Below are positions 7,526 through 16,579 of a DNA stretch of 64,000 nucleotides, piece after piece. Below the pieces are notes generated by a model. That model ran no database searches. It saw only the letters and a list, made by a program, of their open reading frames with translations, and was not told where the DNA came from. Each line of letters begins with the position of its first letter. Position 1 is the stretch's first letter. The stretch lies in assembly GCF_001766235.1 (NCBI RefSeq), contig NZ_CP015164.1, positions 2,011,001-2,075,000 of the forward strand, written 5' to 3'. Position numbers and translations under genes: made by a program. The DNA is from Acetobacter ascendens (GTDB lineage: Bacteria; Pseudomonadota; Alphaproteobacteria; Acetobacterales; Acetobacteraceae).

Positions 7526-8430
7526 GAGCCCTTTTGGAAATTCACGGATGAGCGTTTCGGCGTAGCATGAGGCTTCCCATGGCGATGTGGATCATGGCCT
7601 CTGCGACGTCGATCCGCTGTTCGTAGTCCTTCACAAGGCGACGCCAGCGGATCATCCAACCGAAGGTCCGTTCCACAACCCACCGACGCGGCAGGATTTC
7701 AAACCCTTTTGCTGTCTCTGACCGCCGGATGATCTCGACTGTGAAGTCGAGAAAAGTGGCCTTATCCATCAACTGGAGGCGGTCATAGGCTCCATCGGCA
7801 AACAGGTGCTTCACCCAAGGCCAGCGTTTACGAATGGCATCAAGGATCATCTGTCCTCCTGCACTGTCCGAAATATCGGCTGTTGTCAGCTGGACCAGGA
7901 GAAGGCGGCCATCCGTATCAACTGCGATGTGACGTTTCCGACCGACGATCTTCTTGCCTGCGTCATAACCACGTGTCTTTGGGTGGGGTGCCTTGATACT
8001 CTGGCTATCAATGACACCACCCGATGGACTGGTTTCGCGTCCTGTCGCTTCACGATCGAGCATCAGACAGACATCATGAATGGTCTGGAACAGGAAACGG
8101 CGCATCAGCCTGCGGAACCACCAGTAAACCGTTTGCCATGGGCCAAAATGAACCGGAAGCATCTCCCAACCGCAGCCTGAGCGCACGAGATAGCGCAGAG
8201 CATTGATGATCTCACGGAAATCGGTTGTCCGTTTCCGACCACGCCGGTTCGCAGGGGGCATCAGAGGCGCTATGCGCTCCCATTCCTCATCTGTCAGATC
8301 AGACGGATAGCGTTTCGTCTTGCGTGTAATTCCGGCCATGCGGCCTCGTTGTGCTGGCGTCCACATCCTGCCTTTGAATCACGCTCAAAACCTCTTGAAA
8401 ACCTATCATAGCGAATTTCCAAAAGGGCTC
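7526..8430 (-). mobile_element. 905-bp IS5-family element, IS12528-like (copy A1)
   Basis: Perfect 18-bp ends GAGCCCTTTTGGAAATTC and its complement, flanked by TTA on both sides (the TNA duplication of the IS1031 group). The length of 905 bp and the source group agree with IS12528 from Gluconobacter as I remember it. Inserted between genes, about 65 bases upstream of the lipoprotein start. Copies A2 (37349) and A3 (51084) are the same length. Confidence 0.92.
7542..8366 (-). CDS. IS5-family transposase (copy A1)
   Basis: A single 274-residue frame filling the element. The N-terminal domain (DLTDEEWERIAPLMPP) is typical of IS1031-type enzymes; the catalytic residues are Asp in GVIDSQSIKA, Asp in LFADGAYDR and Glu in WVVERTFGWM. 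It differs from copies A2 and A3 by one residue (HPKTRG instead of HAKTRG). Appears functional. Confidence 0.93.
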   Translation of the reverse strand: MWTPAQRGRMAGITRKTKRYPSDLTDEEWERIAPLMPPANRRGRKRTTDFREIINALRYLVRSGCGWEMLPVHFGPWQTVYWWFRRLMRRFLFQTIHDVCLMLDREATGRETSPSGGVIDSQSIKAPHPKTRGYDAGKKIVGRKRHIAVDTDGRLLLVQLTTADISDSAGGQMILDAIRKRWPWVKHLFADGAYDRLQLMDKATFLDFTVEIIRRSETAKGFEILPRRWVVERTFGWMIRWRRLVKDYEQRIDVAEAMIHIAMGSLMLRRNAHP

Positions 8431-8493
8431 TTATACCTATACAGCATAGAAGCTCCCGTACGTTATAATTCTATCTCGGAAAGATGCAAAAAA

Positions 8494-8889
8494 GTGTCAA
8501 AAATTAAAACGGTAGCAATGCTGAGCGTCCTTTTGCTGCCAATGGCAACAGTAGCTTGCTCCAACAGCGGCAATAAAACGCTAAAAAACGCCACGCAGGC
8601 TTCTGTGGATGCACAAATTATTGACGGCGTAACCACAAAAGAACAGATAAAGCAGATATTCGGTGACCCGCTGAACGTTAACTATACAGATAGCGGCAAA
8701 GAAATCTGGAAATACGAAATGGTGCATAGCTCTGTAGATGGCATCAACTTCGTTCCCGGCATGGCTTATTTTGGGTCTCGCAACCACGGCATTTCCAAAC
8801 AGCTTGCCATTATCTTTGATGGTGACAAGGTGCTGCACCACACCATGGCAACCTCTAAAACAGTTACCGGCACTGGCGTGCTGAACTAA
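8494..8889 (+). CDS. SmpA/OmlA-like lipoprotein
   Basis: From a GTG at 8494 (GGAAAG about 10 bases upstream) it is 131 residues. A signal peptide ends in a lipobox with the modified Cys at residue 22 (LLPMATVAC). The mature part contains GVTTKEQIKQIFGDPL, the pattern of the SmpA/OmlA (BamE-like) fold, seen in small outer-membrane lipoproteins. It is too short and divergent to call BamE itself. The upstream copy A1 IS may have changed its promoter. Longer frames reach into the IS and are not the real start. Confidence 0.65.
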   Translation: MSKIKTVAMLSVLLLPMATVACSNSGNKTLKNATQASVDAQIIDGVTTKEQIKQIFGDPLNVNYTDSGKEIWKYEMVHSSVDGINFVPGMAYFGSRNHGISKQLAIIFDGDKVLHHTMATSKTVTGTGVLN

Positions 8890-8899
8890 ACGTCATGCA

Positions 8900-8937
8900 G
8901 GAAGTAAGCGTATAAATTTACGCTTACTTCCTTATTT
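8900..8937 (+). terminator. Rho-independent terminator of the lipoprotein gene
   Basis: GGAAGTAAGCG (8900-8910) pairs perfectly with CGCTTACTTCC (8921-8931) and is followed by a T-rich run. Confidence 0.85.
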
Positions 8938-9204
8938 TTAGGCTATTTTAAATCTATATTTTTAAAATTCTTACATACAGATACCTTACTGCGGCCCCAA
9001 CACTTCGCACTCCCTAAAAACATACATCAATTTCAGCCAAGGCACGTCTATGTTAAGGGGTAAGCTGTCTCTGAAAATTGTGTTGCCTCTCACCAGCAGA
9101 TAACGTCAGGCCAGATAAGTGTTGTCAGTGTATAGGAATGAAAATTCATATATAAATTTTCAGAATATTTCTTATTGATGACGTAAAAAGTGTGGAAGAC
9201 AAAT
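8938..9204. other. Intergenic region before the MFS gene
   Basis: About 270 bases that should hold the MFS promoter. No open frame, hairpin or repeat stood out. Confidence 0.3.
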
Positions 9205-9402
9205 ATGCCTACCAATATTAACACCCCTCCGCCCCCAACGCACAAGCCCGCAACTTCACTCCAGACACCTTATATTGTTGCCTGGTTTTTGTGCTTGGTC
9301 TTTTATCTTCTGCAATACTCTACACGCTCTGCCCCCAGCGTTATGGTGAGCGAGCTTGTTTCCTCCTTTGGGCTTACAACGGTGGGGTTGGGGTCCTTAC
9401 TA

Positions 9403-10266
9403 CGGCGTGTCGTCAGTTAAGCCCTGAGAGTGGCACGTGAGGGTTGTACTTTGTGTCTGCGTGTGCTGACTGTTTTCCCGTTTTTTTGGGGAGACAGACA
9501 GATGCGGCGCTATAGTTTACGCGATGACCAGTGGGAGCGGATAAAGGATCTTCTTCCTGGTCGAGAAGGCTATGTCGGCGGCACTGCGGTGAACAACCGT
9601 CTGTTCGTGGAGGCGGTGTTGTATCGCTATCGCGCGGGTATTCCATGGCGCGACCTTCCTGCCCGTTTCGGTGACTGGAAAAACGTGCACCGGCGTCTGC
9701 GCCGCTGGTGTGAAAGCGGCGTCATCGAACGGATATTTCGTTATCTGGCCGCTGATTACGACAACGAATACATGATGATCGACAGCACAATTGTCCGAGC
9801 GCATCAGCATAGTGCCGGAGCTCTCAAAAAAGGGGCACGGATCAGGCCATCGGACGATCACGAGGCGGGCTAACTACAAAGATCCATGCCATCTGCGACG
9901 CTCTGGGCAATCCAGTGGAACTCGGCATCACACCGGGACAGGATGCCGATATCACCCAGGCAGAACCACTTCTGGAAAACATCGAACCGGATGCTTTCCT
10001 TGCTGACAAGGCGTATGACGCGGACAGGTTGATCGATCGGCTGATACAGCGCGGGATTACCCCGGTCATCCCGCCAAAACGCAACAGAACGACACGACGG
10101 AAAACCGATTTTTCTCTCTACCGCGAACGGAACCTTGTTGAGAGGTTCTTCAATAAACTCAAGCAGTTTCGCGCTATCGCAACCCGCTACGATAAACTGA
10201 AATCGACCTTCCTCGCAGCCGTGCAGTTCGCCTCAATCATCATCCTGCTTAACTGACGACACGCCG
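9403..10266 (+). mobile_element. 864-bp IS5-family element, IS427-type (copy B1)
   Basis: Ends CGGCGTGTCGTCAGTTAAG and its complement, flanked by TA on both sides, as in the IS427 group. It interrupts the MFS gene. Identical-length copies are at 34202, 38976 and 47580. Confidence 0.92.
9502..10256 (+). CDS. IS427-type transposase made by -1 frameshifting (copy B1)
   Basis: Two overlapping frames. The first (from ATG 9502, MRRYSLRDDQWERIKDLLPG) runs to 9873 and holds the first catalytic Asp (MMIDSTIVRAHQHSAG). The second, one base back, holds the other two (FLADKAYDADR and RNLVERFFNKLKQFRA) and ends at 10256. They join at a run of six A and a G at 9826-9832, giving KKRGTDQAIGRSRGG, the conserved IS427 sequence. 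A GTG at 9430 is an alternative, less likely start. Confidence 0.9.
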
Positions 10267-11367
10267 TAGGGCTGTATTATTACACCTATTCCTTCTGCTC
10301 CATTATCTCGGGCGCTGCGGTGGATCGGTGGGGGGCCAAATATACCATCTCATTTGGTGCGCTGGTGCTGGCTATTGGCACCTGCCTGTTTGGCTGGGGT
10401 GATGAATGGATGGCAAGCCTTGGCCGCCTTATGCAAGGTGCGGGCTCGGCTTTTGCATTTGTGGGGGCGGTTTATCTGGCTGCTCGGGGCTTTCCCAAAA
10501 AGTATCTGGCCACGGCTGTGGGGGCCACACAGTGCGCGGGCATGCTGGGCGGCGCCATGGGGCAATCCACCGTAGCATGGCTGATTCATGGTGTTATCAA
10601 CTGGCATTTTTACTGGATTGATACCGGGCTGCTGATTGCCCTGATAGCCGTTTTTCTGTTTGTAATGACTCCGCAAGAAAAAAAGGCAGATACCGCACAC
10701 ATAGCCAAAGCCTCTGGCTCCATGTTTGCGCCATATAAAAGCGTGCTCACCAACCCGCAATCTTATCTGTGCGGCCTGTGTGCGGGGTTGCTGTTTTTAC
10801 CCACCACCGTGGGCAGCATGACATGGGGCATTACGTTTTTAACCCAAAGCTGGCACGTTGGGTGCCACGAGGCCGTTATGCGGGCCGCCATGGTGCCTGT
10901 GGGCTGGATGCTTGGCTGCCCTGCCCTTGGGTATTTAACAGATAAAATCGGGCGCAGAAAACCCGTGCTACTGGGCGGCATTATTGTTATGGCGCTTACG
11001 GTTGCGGCCATTATCTACCTGCCGGGCAACACCTTTCCGCCTTATGTATTGGCTTTGCTGCTGGGCTTTTCTTCTGGTGCCGCCATGATCCCCTACACCA
11101 TCATCAAGGAAGTAAATGCGAATGATGTAAAAGGCAGCGCCACAGGGGCCATTAACTTTTTGGTGTTTGTTATGAGCGCCATTGTCTCTCCGCTGTTTGC
11201 TGCATTCCTGCAACATCTGGGGCATGGACGACCGCTCAACGGGGCAGACTTTACAGAGGGCTTTAGCTTTGGCTTGGCCGGTATTGTGCTGGCAGGCGCG
11301 CTCACCTTTCTGCTGCGTGAAACCGGGCAGAAAAAGCAGTAAACTGGGCGCTTTCCTTACCATATGC

Positions 11368-11402
11368 AAAAGGCCCTACCCTTTCAGGTAGAGCCTCTTG
11401 CA
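11368..11402. terminator. Hairpin between the MFS remnant and Hint protein 2
   Basis: On the minus strand AGGCTCTACC pairs with GGTAGGGCCT, followed by a T-run; it serves the Hint gene and perhaps the convergent MFS gene. Very similar in sequence to the hairpin after Hint protein 4. Confidence 0.6.
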
Positions 11403-11422
11403 AACACTCAGAACTGCTAAAA

Positions 11423-13102
11423 TCAGGCAGACTGCGTGTTAATTTCAGAAACTTTCTGATCTTCCACAAGATATGGGCCTGCTGCCCGAATAGTCATGGA
11501 AAGAATGCCCATTTTGCCGTTGGTCAGATAATCCCCAAGGGGCAGCACCGCATCACCATTGGTCCATGCGCAATCTGCCCAATCGGCATTATGCCAGCCA
11601 GCGGGTTTTTCCGCCTGAAGGTGTGCCGTAATGTCATGCGCCTGTCTGGCGCAGAAAAGGCACACATCCGCAACAGCCACACCCATATTACGGCGATCAT
11701 TCACAAACGGGCCAACCACATCTGCCGGGCGGCTAGCGCGGGAAACCACACGCACAAACTGCGTGCCAGAAGGCAGCATAAAGCTGTACTGCTGGGTTTC
11801 CTTACGCAGGGGCCGCACAATGGCACCTGTGTTTGTGATCAGATGCAGATCTGGATCTGTGGTTGTTTCTGCTTTTTTGGCACGCGGAGCATGGCCGGAA
11901 ATCTTATCTGCACGCACATTCAGCACCCGGAACAAAGGTTCAACAAAAGAACGCTCAACCCCTAGTGGGGCTCCCGCATCACACGCCCAGCTTTTGGCTT
12001 TACCGCGCAGCGCCACAACCTTGCCAAGCTGGCGGAAGGTGGAACGGTTGCCGGTATCCAGATAGCTTTCTGTCTGCACACCATCGGCAGTGATAACGGA
12101 GTGCTGCTCTGTTTCGATATGATAGTAATCGTATGAAGTAATGGATTTATCGTAAAAGATGGATACGCCATTCACCAGCATACGGGCCGGCACAAGCTTG
12201 CCATTAAAGAACAGGCAATGTTCTGCCGTAATCAGCATATCCTTATAAGGCACGCCGGGGGCAATGGCGTTTTCAAGAATACGCACAGGCCAGCCGGCTT
12301 CATCATCCGCAAGATCGGCCCGCACATTTGCATGCGCTTTACCGGCCCAAACAACCGGGGCGGCAACGTGTGTGTTCTGCTGCCAGTCAAAGGTTACAAC
12401 CTCATCACCCAACCGGATGTCTTCCACCGCTTTTTCACCTTCCGGTGTGCGGATCATGCTGCCAGCAAGAAAGCAGGTAACGGTTACGGTATCTCCGTTA
12501 AAGGAGTAATCGTCCTTGGTATAACCATCCGCAAAGGTCACGTTTGCCAGAACTGTTCCGTTCTGATCCACAATTTCGTTGCCATTGCCGCTCCAGCTCA
12601 GGCTTGTGGTCTCACCATTGGAAAAAACAATCTGATCGCGCGGAGACAGGTTGTTGATTGTGAGCGTTCCGCTGGACGCATAATTGTTCACAATAAGCGT
12701 ATTAGATGCGCTGGAATCTGACGGAGAGGCCCCAAAGGTAATTGGCGCCTTTAGCGTGCCAACAGACAGGGTGCCACCGTTTGCAATGGTAACGGTATTG
12801 CCTGTCAGGGTGCCATTTACTGCAAAGTTGGTCGATTCAACAGTGAAGGATGAGGCATTATTCGTAACCGTACTGTTAATATAAAGATAACCGTCTCCGG
12901 TTATCGTAACATCCCCTTCAACGGTCATGGTAGGGGAATGGAAATTGGAATTTGAAGTATCACCTTCAGTCCAACTGCCATAATTATACGCTTCAACGTT
13001 AACTGTAATTGGATAGGCGGTTCCGTCTAAAATAACATCGTCATTATCATAAGTATTTGGAACACCCCAGTTACCACTTGTATTTACAGTTATTGTCGTC
13101 AT
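11423..13102 (-). CDS. Hint-domain secreted protein 2, the only intact family member
   Basis: A 559-residue protein from the ATG at 13102 (GAGG just upstream; GTG at 13117 possible). Residues 1-205 are a Thr/Ser/Gly/Asn-rich beta-repeat passenger with strand-turn units such as GTLTGNTVTIANGGTLSVG. The Hint domain starts at Cys210 (CFLAGSMIRTPEG) and has VEDIRLGDEVVTFDW, TAEHCLFFNGKLVPARMLVNG and a long conserved tail ending in GILSMTIRAAGPYL and finally Ser-Ala. Hint domains cut or transfer the polypeptide at the Cys-adjacent bond; this suggests the passenger is released or attached to something. No classical signal peptide is seen, so export is probably by another route. Confidence 0.8.
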   Translation of the reverse strand: MTTITVNTSGNWGVPNTYDNDDVILDGTAYPITVNVEAYNYGSWTEGDTSNSNFHSPTMTVEGDVTITGDGYLYINSTVTNNASSFTVESTNFAVNGTLTGNTVTIANGGTLSVGTLKAPITFGASPSDSSASNTLIVNNYASSGTLTINNLSPRDQIVFSNGETTSLSWSGNGNEIVDQNGTVLANVTFADGYTKDDYSFNGDTVTVTCFLAGSMIRTPEGEKAVEDIRLGDEVVTFDWQQNTHVAAPVVWAGKAHANVRADLADDEAGWPVRILENAIAPGVPYKDMLITAEHCLFFNGKLVPARMLVNGVSIFYDKSITSYDYYHIETEQHSVITADGVQTESYLDTGNRSTFRQLGKVVALRGKAKSWACDAGAPLGVERSFVEPLFRVLNVRADKISGHAPRAKKAETTTDPDLHLITNTGAIVRPLRKETQQYSFMLPSGTQFVRVVSRASRPADVVGPFVNDRRNMGVAVADVCLFCARQAHDITAHLQAEKPAGWHNADWADCAWTNGDAVLPLGDYLTNGKMGILSMTIRAAGPYLVEDQKVSEINTQSA

Positions 13103-13505
13103 GCCCTCATTTTTCACGTAATATGATACTGCATATACAGTCAGAGAGGGATTTAGAGTGACGCTAATTATAATTCAACATAAATGTTAACATATAGGCA
13201 ACACGTTAACTATGCAGAAACGTTTGTTTTACTTTTTCGAAATAACCCATATAATCTCCGGCTGAGCTCAACACTGCATTCAGGCCGTACTTGCCATATA
13301 CCGTTTAAAAATGGCCTTTACGGGGATATATCCCTTATAATTATCGTAATACTATATAAATTTATATAGTTTCTTTATCGTTACAAACACCCCACGCCAA
13401 TACGGTTTATGCCTTCTGCCACGGCCTTGCTGAAACCGCTCCCCAGCATACACCAACATGCGCTACATATACTGAAACCGCTTTTGCCCCGCACAAGGAC
13501 CACTC
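13103..13505. other. Divergent intergenic region
   Basis: About 400 bases, AT-rich near Hint protein 2, presumably its promoter and that of the small membrane protein. A 61-residue frame at 13184-13369 lacks a ribosome site and coding character. Nothing else recognised. Confidence 0.3.
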
Positions 13506-13715
13506 ATGACAAATGCACCCGCCCCCACGCCAGAAGAAGACTGGACAGAACAAGACCCAATAGACGCAGAAATTGATGCCCGCGTTGCGCAGGTACATCA
13601 GGCAGCCGGGTTACCGCCAGAACGGCCCACACGTTTTGGGCCGATGGTTACCATTGCGCTGCCTATGCTTATTGCCGGCTTGTGGATGTTTGTTTTCCCG
13701 CTTTTTTTTGGTTGA
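13506..13715 (+). CDS. Small single-pass membrane protein
   Basis: A 69-residue protein: an acidic, Pro-rich N-terminal half followed by one transmembrane helix at the C-terminus (MVTIALPMLIAGLWMFVFPLFFG). It stands alone with a GGACC-type site upstream and converges on the methyltransferase gene. Unknown function. Confidence 0.55.
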   Translation: MTNAPAPTPEEDWTEQDPIDAEIDARVAQVHQAAGLPPERPTRFGPMVTIALPMLIAGLWMFVFPLFFG

Positions 13716-13729
13716 TACGGCAGCGGCCC

Positions 13730-14857
13730 TTATTTGCGCCGCAGGCCAACCACCTTACGCAGCGGGGCTGTCAGCTTCCATGATGAGGAAGCCCGCATGA
13801 TCTCCACATCTTGGCGGGCCTGTTGCACTTCCTGCGCCAGATGCTCTTCGCGCAGGCTGCCATAAAACTGCGGGCCCTGCTTTTTAACCGCCTCCAGCGT
13901 AGAGCCAGCGCAAATTACCTTTTTGGCTTCGGGGTTCAGTTCTGTGCAGAAAGGCTGCTGCATCATGTCCGGGATAGAGGAGGACAAAAAGTCATCCACC
14001 CGCATGTTGCCAAACTGGGCCTTGGCATCATCTGGCAGGCCGTTTTTCCAGTCTTCCATCATCCAGCGCAGGGCATGCACGGGGTGGAAGTGGTCTTCCA
14101 CAATGCAATACTGAATATCACACCATTTTTCAAAAAGGCTGATATTGCCTTCCGGCGTGGCGTTAAAATAGTGTGATGGATACCCGTGCACGGGCTGCAA
14201 AAACGGATAATCTATACGCACAATGCCGCCGGGTTTGAGCACACGGCAGATTTCCGCCGCAACCTCCCACGGGCGCTTGGTGTGTTCCAGCGTGGCAGCA
14301 CACAGCACAAAATCAAACTGGGCATCGGCAAACGGCAGGTTTTCCCCCACACACACCACATCGGTGCTCAGGGCGGGAAACACATCTACATTCACCATTT
14401 GCTCGGTTACGGTATCACGCAGCCCGGCCCCTACATCCAGAAACATCCAATCCGGGTGTTGCTTTTGCAGGCCCGCAATATAGCCGCCGTAATTATGGGC
14501 CGAAATGGGCGGAAAAGGCGGAATATGGAACTCCTGCCTTATGGCATCTGTCATGTAATTGGCGGGCTGGCCGTAGGTGCGCGGTGTAACGGGATTTTGG
14601 CGGAAGGCAATACGTTCCAGCTTGCGTTCACGCATGGCGGCTACCAAATCCTGATTGGCAGCCTGCATACGCCCTTCGTGCTGGCCATGCTGGGCATAAT
14701 GCTGGGGGGCAGAAAGCCCGCATGCGGCCACATCCGGGTTGGCCTGCCAGTAGGCCAGATCATCCGCCGGGGTTTTAAAAACTGGTGTTCTGATAACAGG
14801 CACTTCGTTATAGGAACCGTCTTGCATCCACTCTACCTTGCATACTGTGCGTGCCAA
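13730..14857 (-). CDS. SAM-dependent methyltransferase of surface-glycan type
   Basis: A 375-residue soluble protein. The central class I fold shows motif I (FLDVGAGLRDT near residue 140), the acidic loop (NVDVFPALSTDVVCVGENLPF) and the post-motif LEHTKRPWEVAAEICRVLKPGG. The N-terminal part (YWQANPDVAACG) resembles the region found in glycan-modifying enzymes, and the C-terminal ASSSWKLTAPLRKV tail is typical of proteins fused to or working with cell-surface glycosyltransferases. It is divergent from a GT61 gene, so a role in modifying surface sugar is likely. Acceptor unknown. Confidence 0.75.
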   Translation of the reverse strand: MARTVCKVEWMQDGSYNEVPVIRTPVFKTPADDLAYWQANPDVAACGLSAPQHYAQHGQHEGRMQAANQDLVAAMRERKLERIAFRQNPVTPRTYGQPANYMTDAIRQEFHIPPFPPISAHNYGGYIAGLQKQHPDWMFLDVGAGLRDTVTEQMVNVDVFPALSTDVVCVGENLPFADAQFDFVLCAATLEHTKRPWEVAAEICRVLKPGGIVRIDYPFLQPVHGYPSHYFNATPEGNISLFEKWCDIQYCIVEDHFHPVHALRWMMEDWKNGLPDDAKAQFGNMRVDDFLSSSIPDMMQQPFCTELNPEAKKVICAGSTLEAVKKQGPQFYGSLREEHLAQEVQQARQDVEIMRASSSWKLTAPLRKVVGLRRK

Positions 14858-14934
14858 AGTTCCGCCCTATTGCCTGAACCCAAGCCCCACCCCTATACTT
14901 GGCACACCCTTGCCAAACGCTAAAGCCCCCTGCC

Positions 14935-16011
14935 ATGTCTGTACCTCTTTCTACTTTTCCGTGCGTATTTCAGGCTTCTGGAGGCCGGGGGCTGATTGAA
15001 GCCTCATGCCGCAAGGCCGGAAACTTTGCCTTTGGCGGCACCCTGCCCGATGGCACACACAGCCTGCTGACAGACTGGCACACAGATACACCGTCCATAT
15101 ACCGCTACAGCTTTGGCCCCGGAGTGTTTGACCCCGCCCTGGCCCTGTTTGCGTGGGAAGGCCACCCCCTGCATGATACGGTTTATACCCAAGGCCTTAA
15201 TGCACTGGCTCGCTGGCACGCAGCCCCGGCCAGCACCCCCATAGAACAGCACAATTGCACCGCTTGGGCAGGGTTTGACCACTGGAACACCAATTACTAC
15301 CACTGGGTGGCGCACACGGTTCCGGCACTTTATTATTTTCTAAAATATGCAGGGCAGAACGATGTGTTTTTGCTGCCCCCCCTTACCCCGTGGCAGGAAC
15401 AGTTTGTAACCCTTGCCGGGCTGGCGCCTGAACGGCGGCTGATCACCCATCCGGGCACGCGCTATGCTTTTTCCCGCGTGGTGTATACAGATTTTGTGCG
15501 CGGCAAAACGGATTTTACGGCATCAGAAACATCTCTTGCAGCTTATGCTGCGTTGCGTCAGGCCGCCAGCACCACGCCCAAACGCGGGCGCTACCTGTTT
15601 TTGGAACGCGGCGAGGCCACAAACCGCCGCATGCCTAACGAGGCCGAATTGGCCGAGGCCCTGACAACGCTGGGCTTTGCCCGCGTGCGCCCAGAACGCC
15701 TGCCCGTAGCCCAACAGATAGACCTGTTTGCACAGGCCGATATGGTGGTGGGCTTTTTGGGCGCGGGCCTTGCCAATGTGGCATGGTGCCAACCCGGCAC
15801 ACTGGTGTACGAACTGGTGCCCAGCCATCACCTCAATCCATGTTTTCTGGCCATGTGTATTCAGGGTGGTTTGCAGTATTGGGCAGACAAGGTGGAAACC
15901 GGCGTTGCGCATGAAGACCACTACACACCCGCAAGCTTGCCCCTACCTGTGGGCGAGATTGTCAGCCACGCGCAAGTCCTGCTGCATTTCCGGCAAAAGC
16001 AGGTTGGGTGA
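14935..16011 (+). CDS. Glycosyltransferase family 61 (DUF563) protein
   Basis: From the ATG at 14935 it is 358 residues, cytoplasmic or peripheral. The N-terminal part holds HNCTAWAGFDHWNTNYYHWVAH, the DUF563 signature around a His pair; the C-terminal GT-B half has RYLFLERGEATNRRMPNE and ADMVVGFLGAGLANVAWCQPGT, the family's nucleotide-sugar region. Family members add sugars to polysaccharides or glycans. It is next to a surface-type methyltransferase in the opposite direction. Sugar and acceptor cannot be told. Confidence 0.8.
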   Translation: MSVPLSTFPCVFQASGGRGLIEASCRKAGNFAFGGTLPDGTHSLLTDWHTDTPSIYRYSFGPGVFDPALALFAWEGHPLHDTVYTQGLNALARWHAAPASTPIEQHNCTAWAGFDHWNTNYYHWVAHTVPALYYFLKYAGQNDVFLLPPLTPWQEQFVTLAGLAPERRLITHPGTRYAFSRVVYTDFVRGKTDFTASETSLAAYAALRQAASTTPKRGRYLFLERGEATNRRMPNEAELAEALTTLGFARVRPERLPVAQQIDLFAQADMVVGFLGAGLANVAWCQPGTLVYELVPSHHLNPCFLAMCIQGGLQYWADKVETGVAHEDHYTPASLPLPVGEIVSHAQVLLHFRQKQVG

Positions 16012-16117
16012 AAATCCACGTCTGTATTCTTACATATATATTCAAGAGGATTCCGTTTCGCTCCCGCTCCAAAAGTGTTAGGCTGGTATCTCCCCCGCCA
16101 GCTACAGGAGCCCTCCT

Positions 16118-16579
16118 ATGCCAACCCTTGTGATAAACGGCCAACCGCACAGCGTGGACGTTGATGCCGACACGCCGTTGCTATGGGTGTTGCGCGATAT
16201 TCTGGGCTTAAATGCCGCCAAGTTTGGCTGTGGCATTGCCCAGTGTGGGGCCTGCACTGTGTATGTAGATGGCAAGGCCGTGCGTGCGTGCAACCTGCCC
16301 GTTGGGCTGGTGGGAGAGCGCGCCATTACCACCCCAGAGGGGCTGGATATGGCCGACCCGATTGTGCAGGCTATCAAATCTGCGTGGGTGGAACTGGATG
16401 TGGTGCAGTGCGGATACTGCCAGCCGGGGCAGGTTATGACTGCCGTGGCCCTGCTACGCACCACCCCCAACCCCACGGATGAACAGATAGACAGCGCCAT
16501 GTCTGGCAATATGTGCCGTTGTGGCACGTATATGCGTATTCGCGCAGCCATTCACCAGGCAGCGGGAGAACTGGCATGA
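16118..16579 (+). CDS. Aldehyde dehydrogenase, [2Fe-2S] small subunit
   Basis: A 153-residue ferredoxin-like subunit of the xanthine oxidase/isoquinoline oxidoreductase family. The plant-type cluster is bound by Cys38, 43, 46 and 58; the second cluster by Cys98, 101, 133 and 135 (CGYC and CRC). A good AGGAG site precedes the ATG. Its stop overlaps the start of the molybdopterin subunit (ATGA), and a cytochrome c gene follows, the arrangement of the membrane-bound aldehyde dehydrogenase that makes acetate from acetaldehyde in acetic acid bacteria. An isoquinoline-oxidoreductase-like paralogue with another substrate is possible. Confidence 0.85.
   Translation: MPTLVINGQPHSVDVDADTPLLWVLRDILGLNAAKFGCGIAQCGACTVYVDGKAVRACNLPVGLVGERAITTPEGLDMADPIVQAIKSAWVELDVVQCGYCQPGQVMTAVALLRTTPNPTDEQIDSAMSGNMCRCGTYMRIRAAIHQAAGELA

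Larger units (their letters stand above)
9205..11342 (+). pseudogene. MFS transporter interrupted by an IS
   Basis: The N-terminal 66 codons start at the ATG at 9205 (GGAAG ribosome site six bases upstream) and contain the first membrane helix (IVAWFLCLVFYLLQYSTRSAPSVM). After the 864-bp IS and one TA copy, the frame continues in register (LGLYYYTYSFCSIISGAAVDRWG) to 11342. Without the IS it would be about 423 residues with the usual 12 helices and the MFS motif region DRWGAKYTISFGA. The pattern fits anion:cation or sugar-acid/nitrate-type MFS carriers; the substrate cannot be told. As it stands it is inactive. Confidence 0.85.

Noticed and set aside
13184..13369. A 61-codon frame between Hint protein 2 and the small membrane protein
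   Set aside because: AT-rich, no ribosome site, lies in the expected promoter region.
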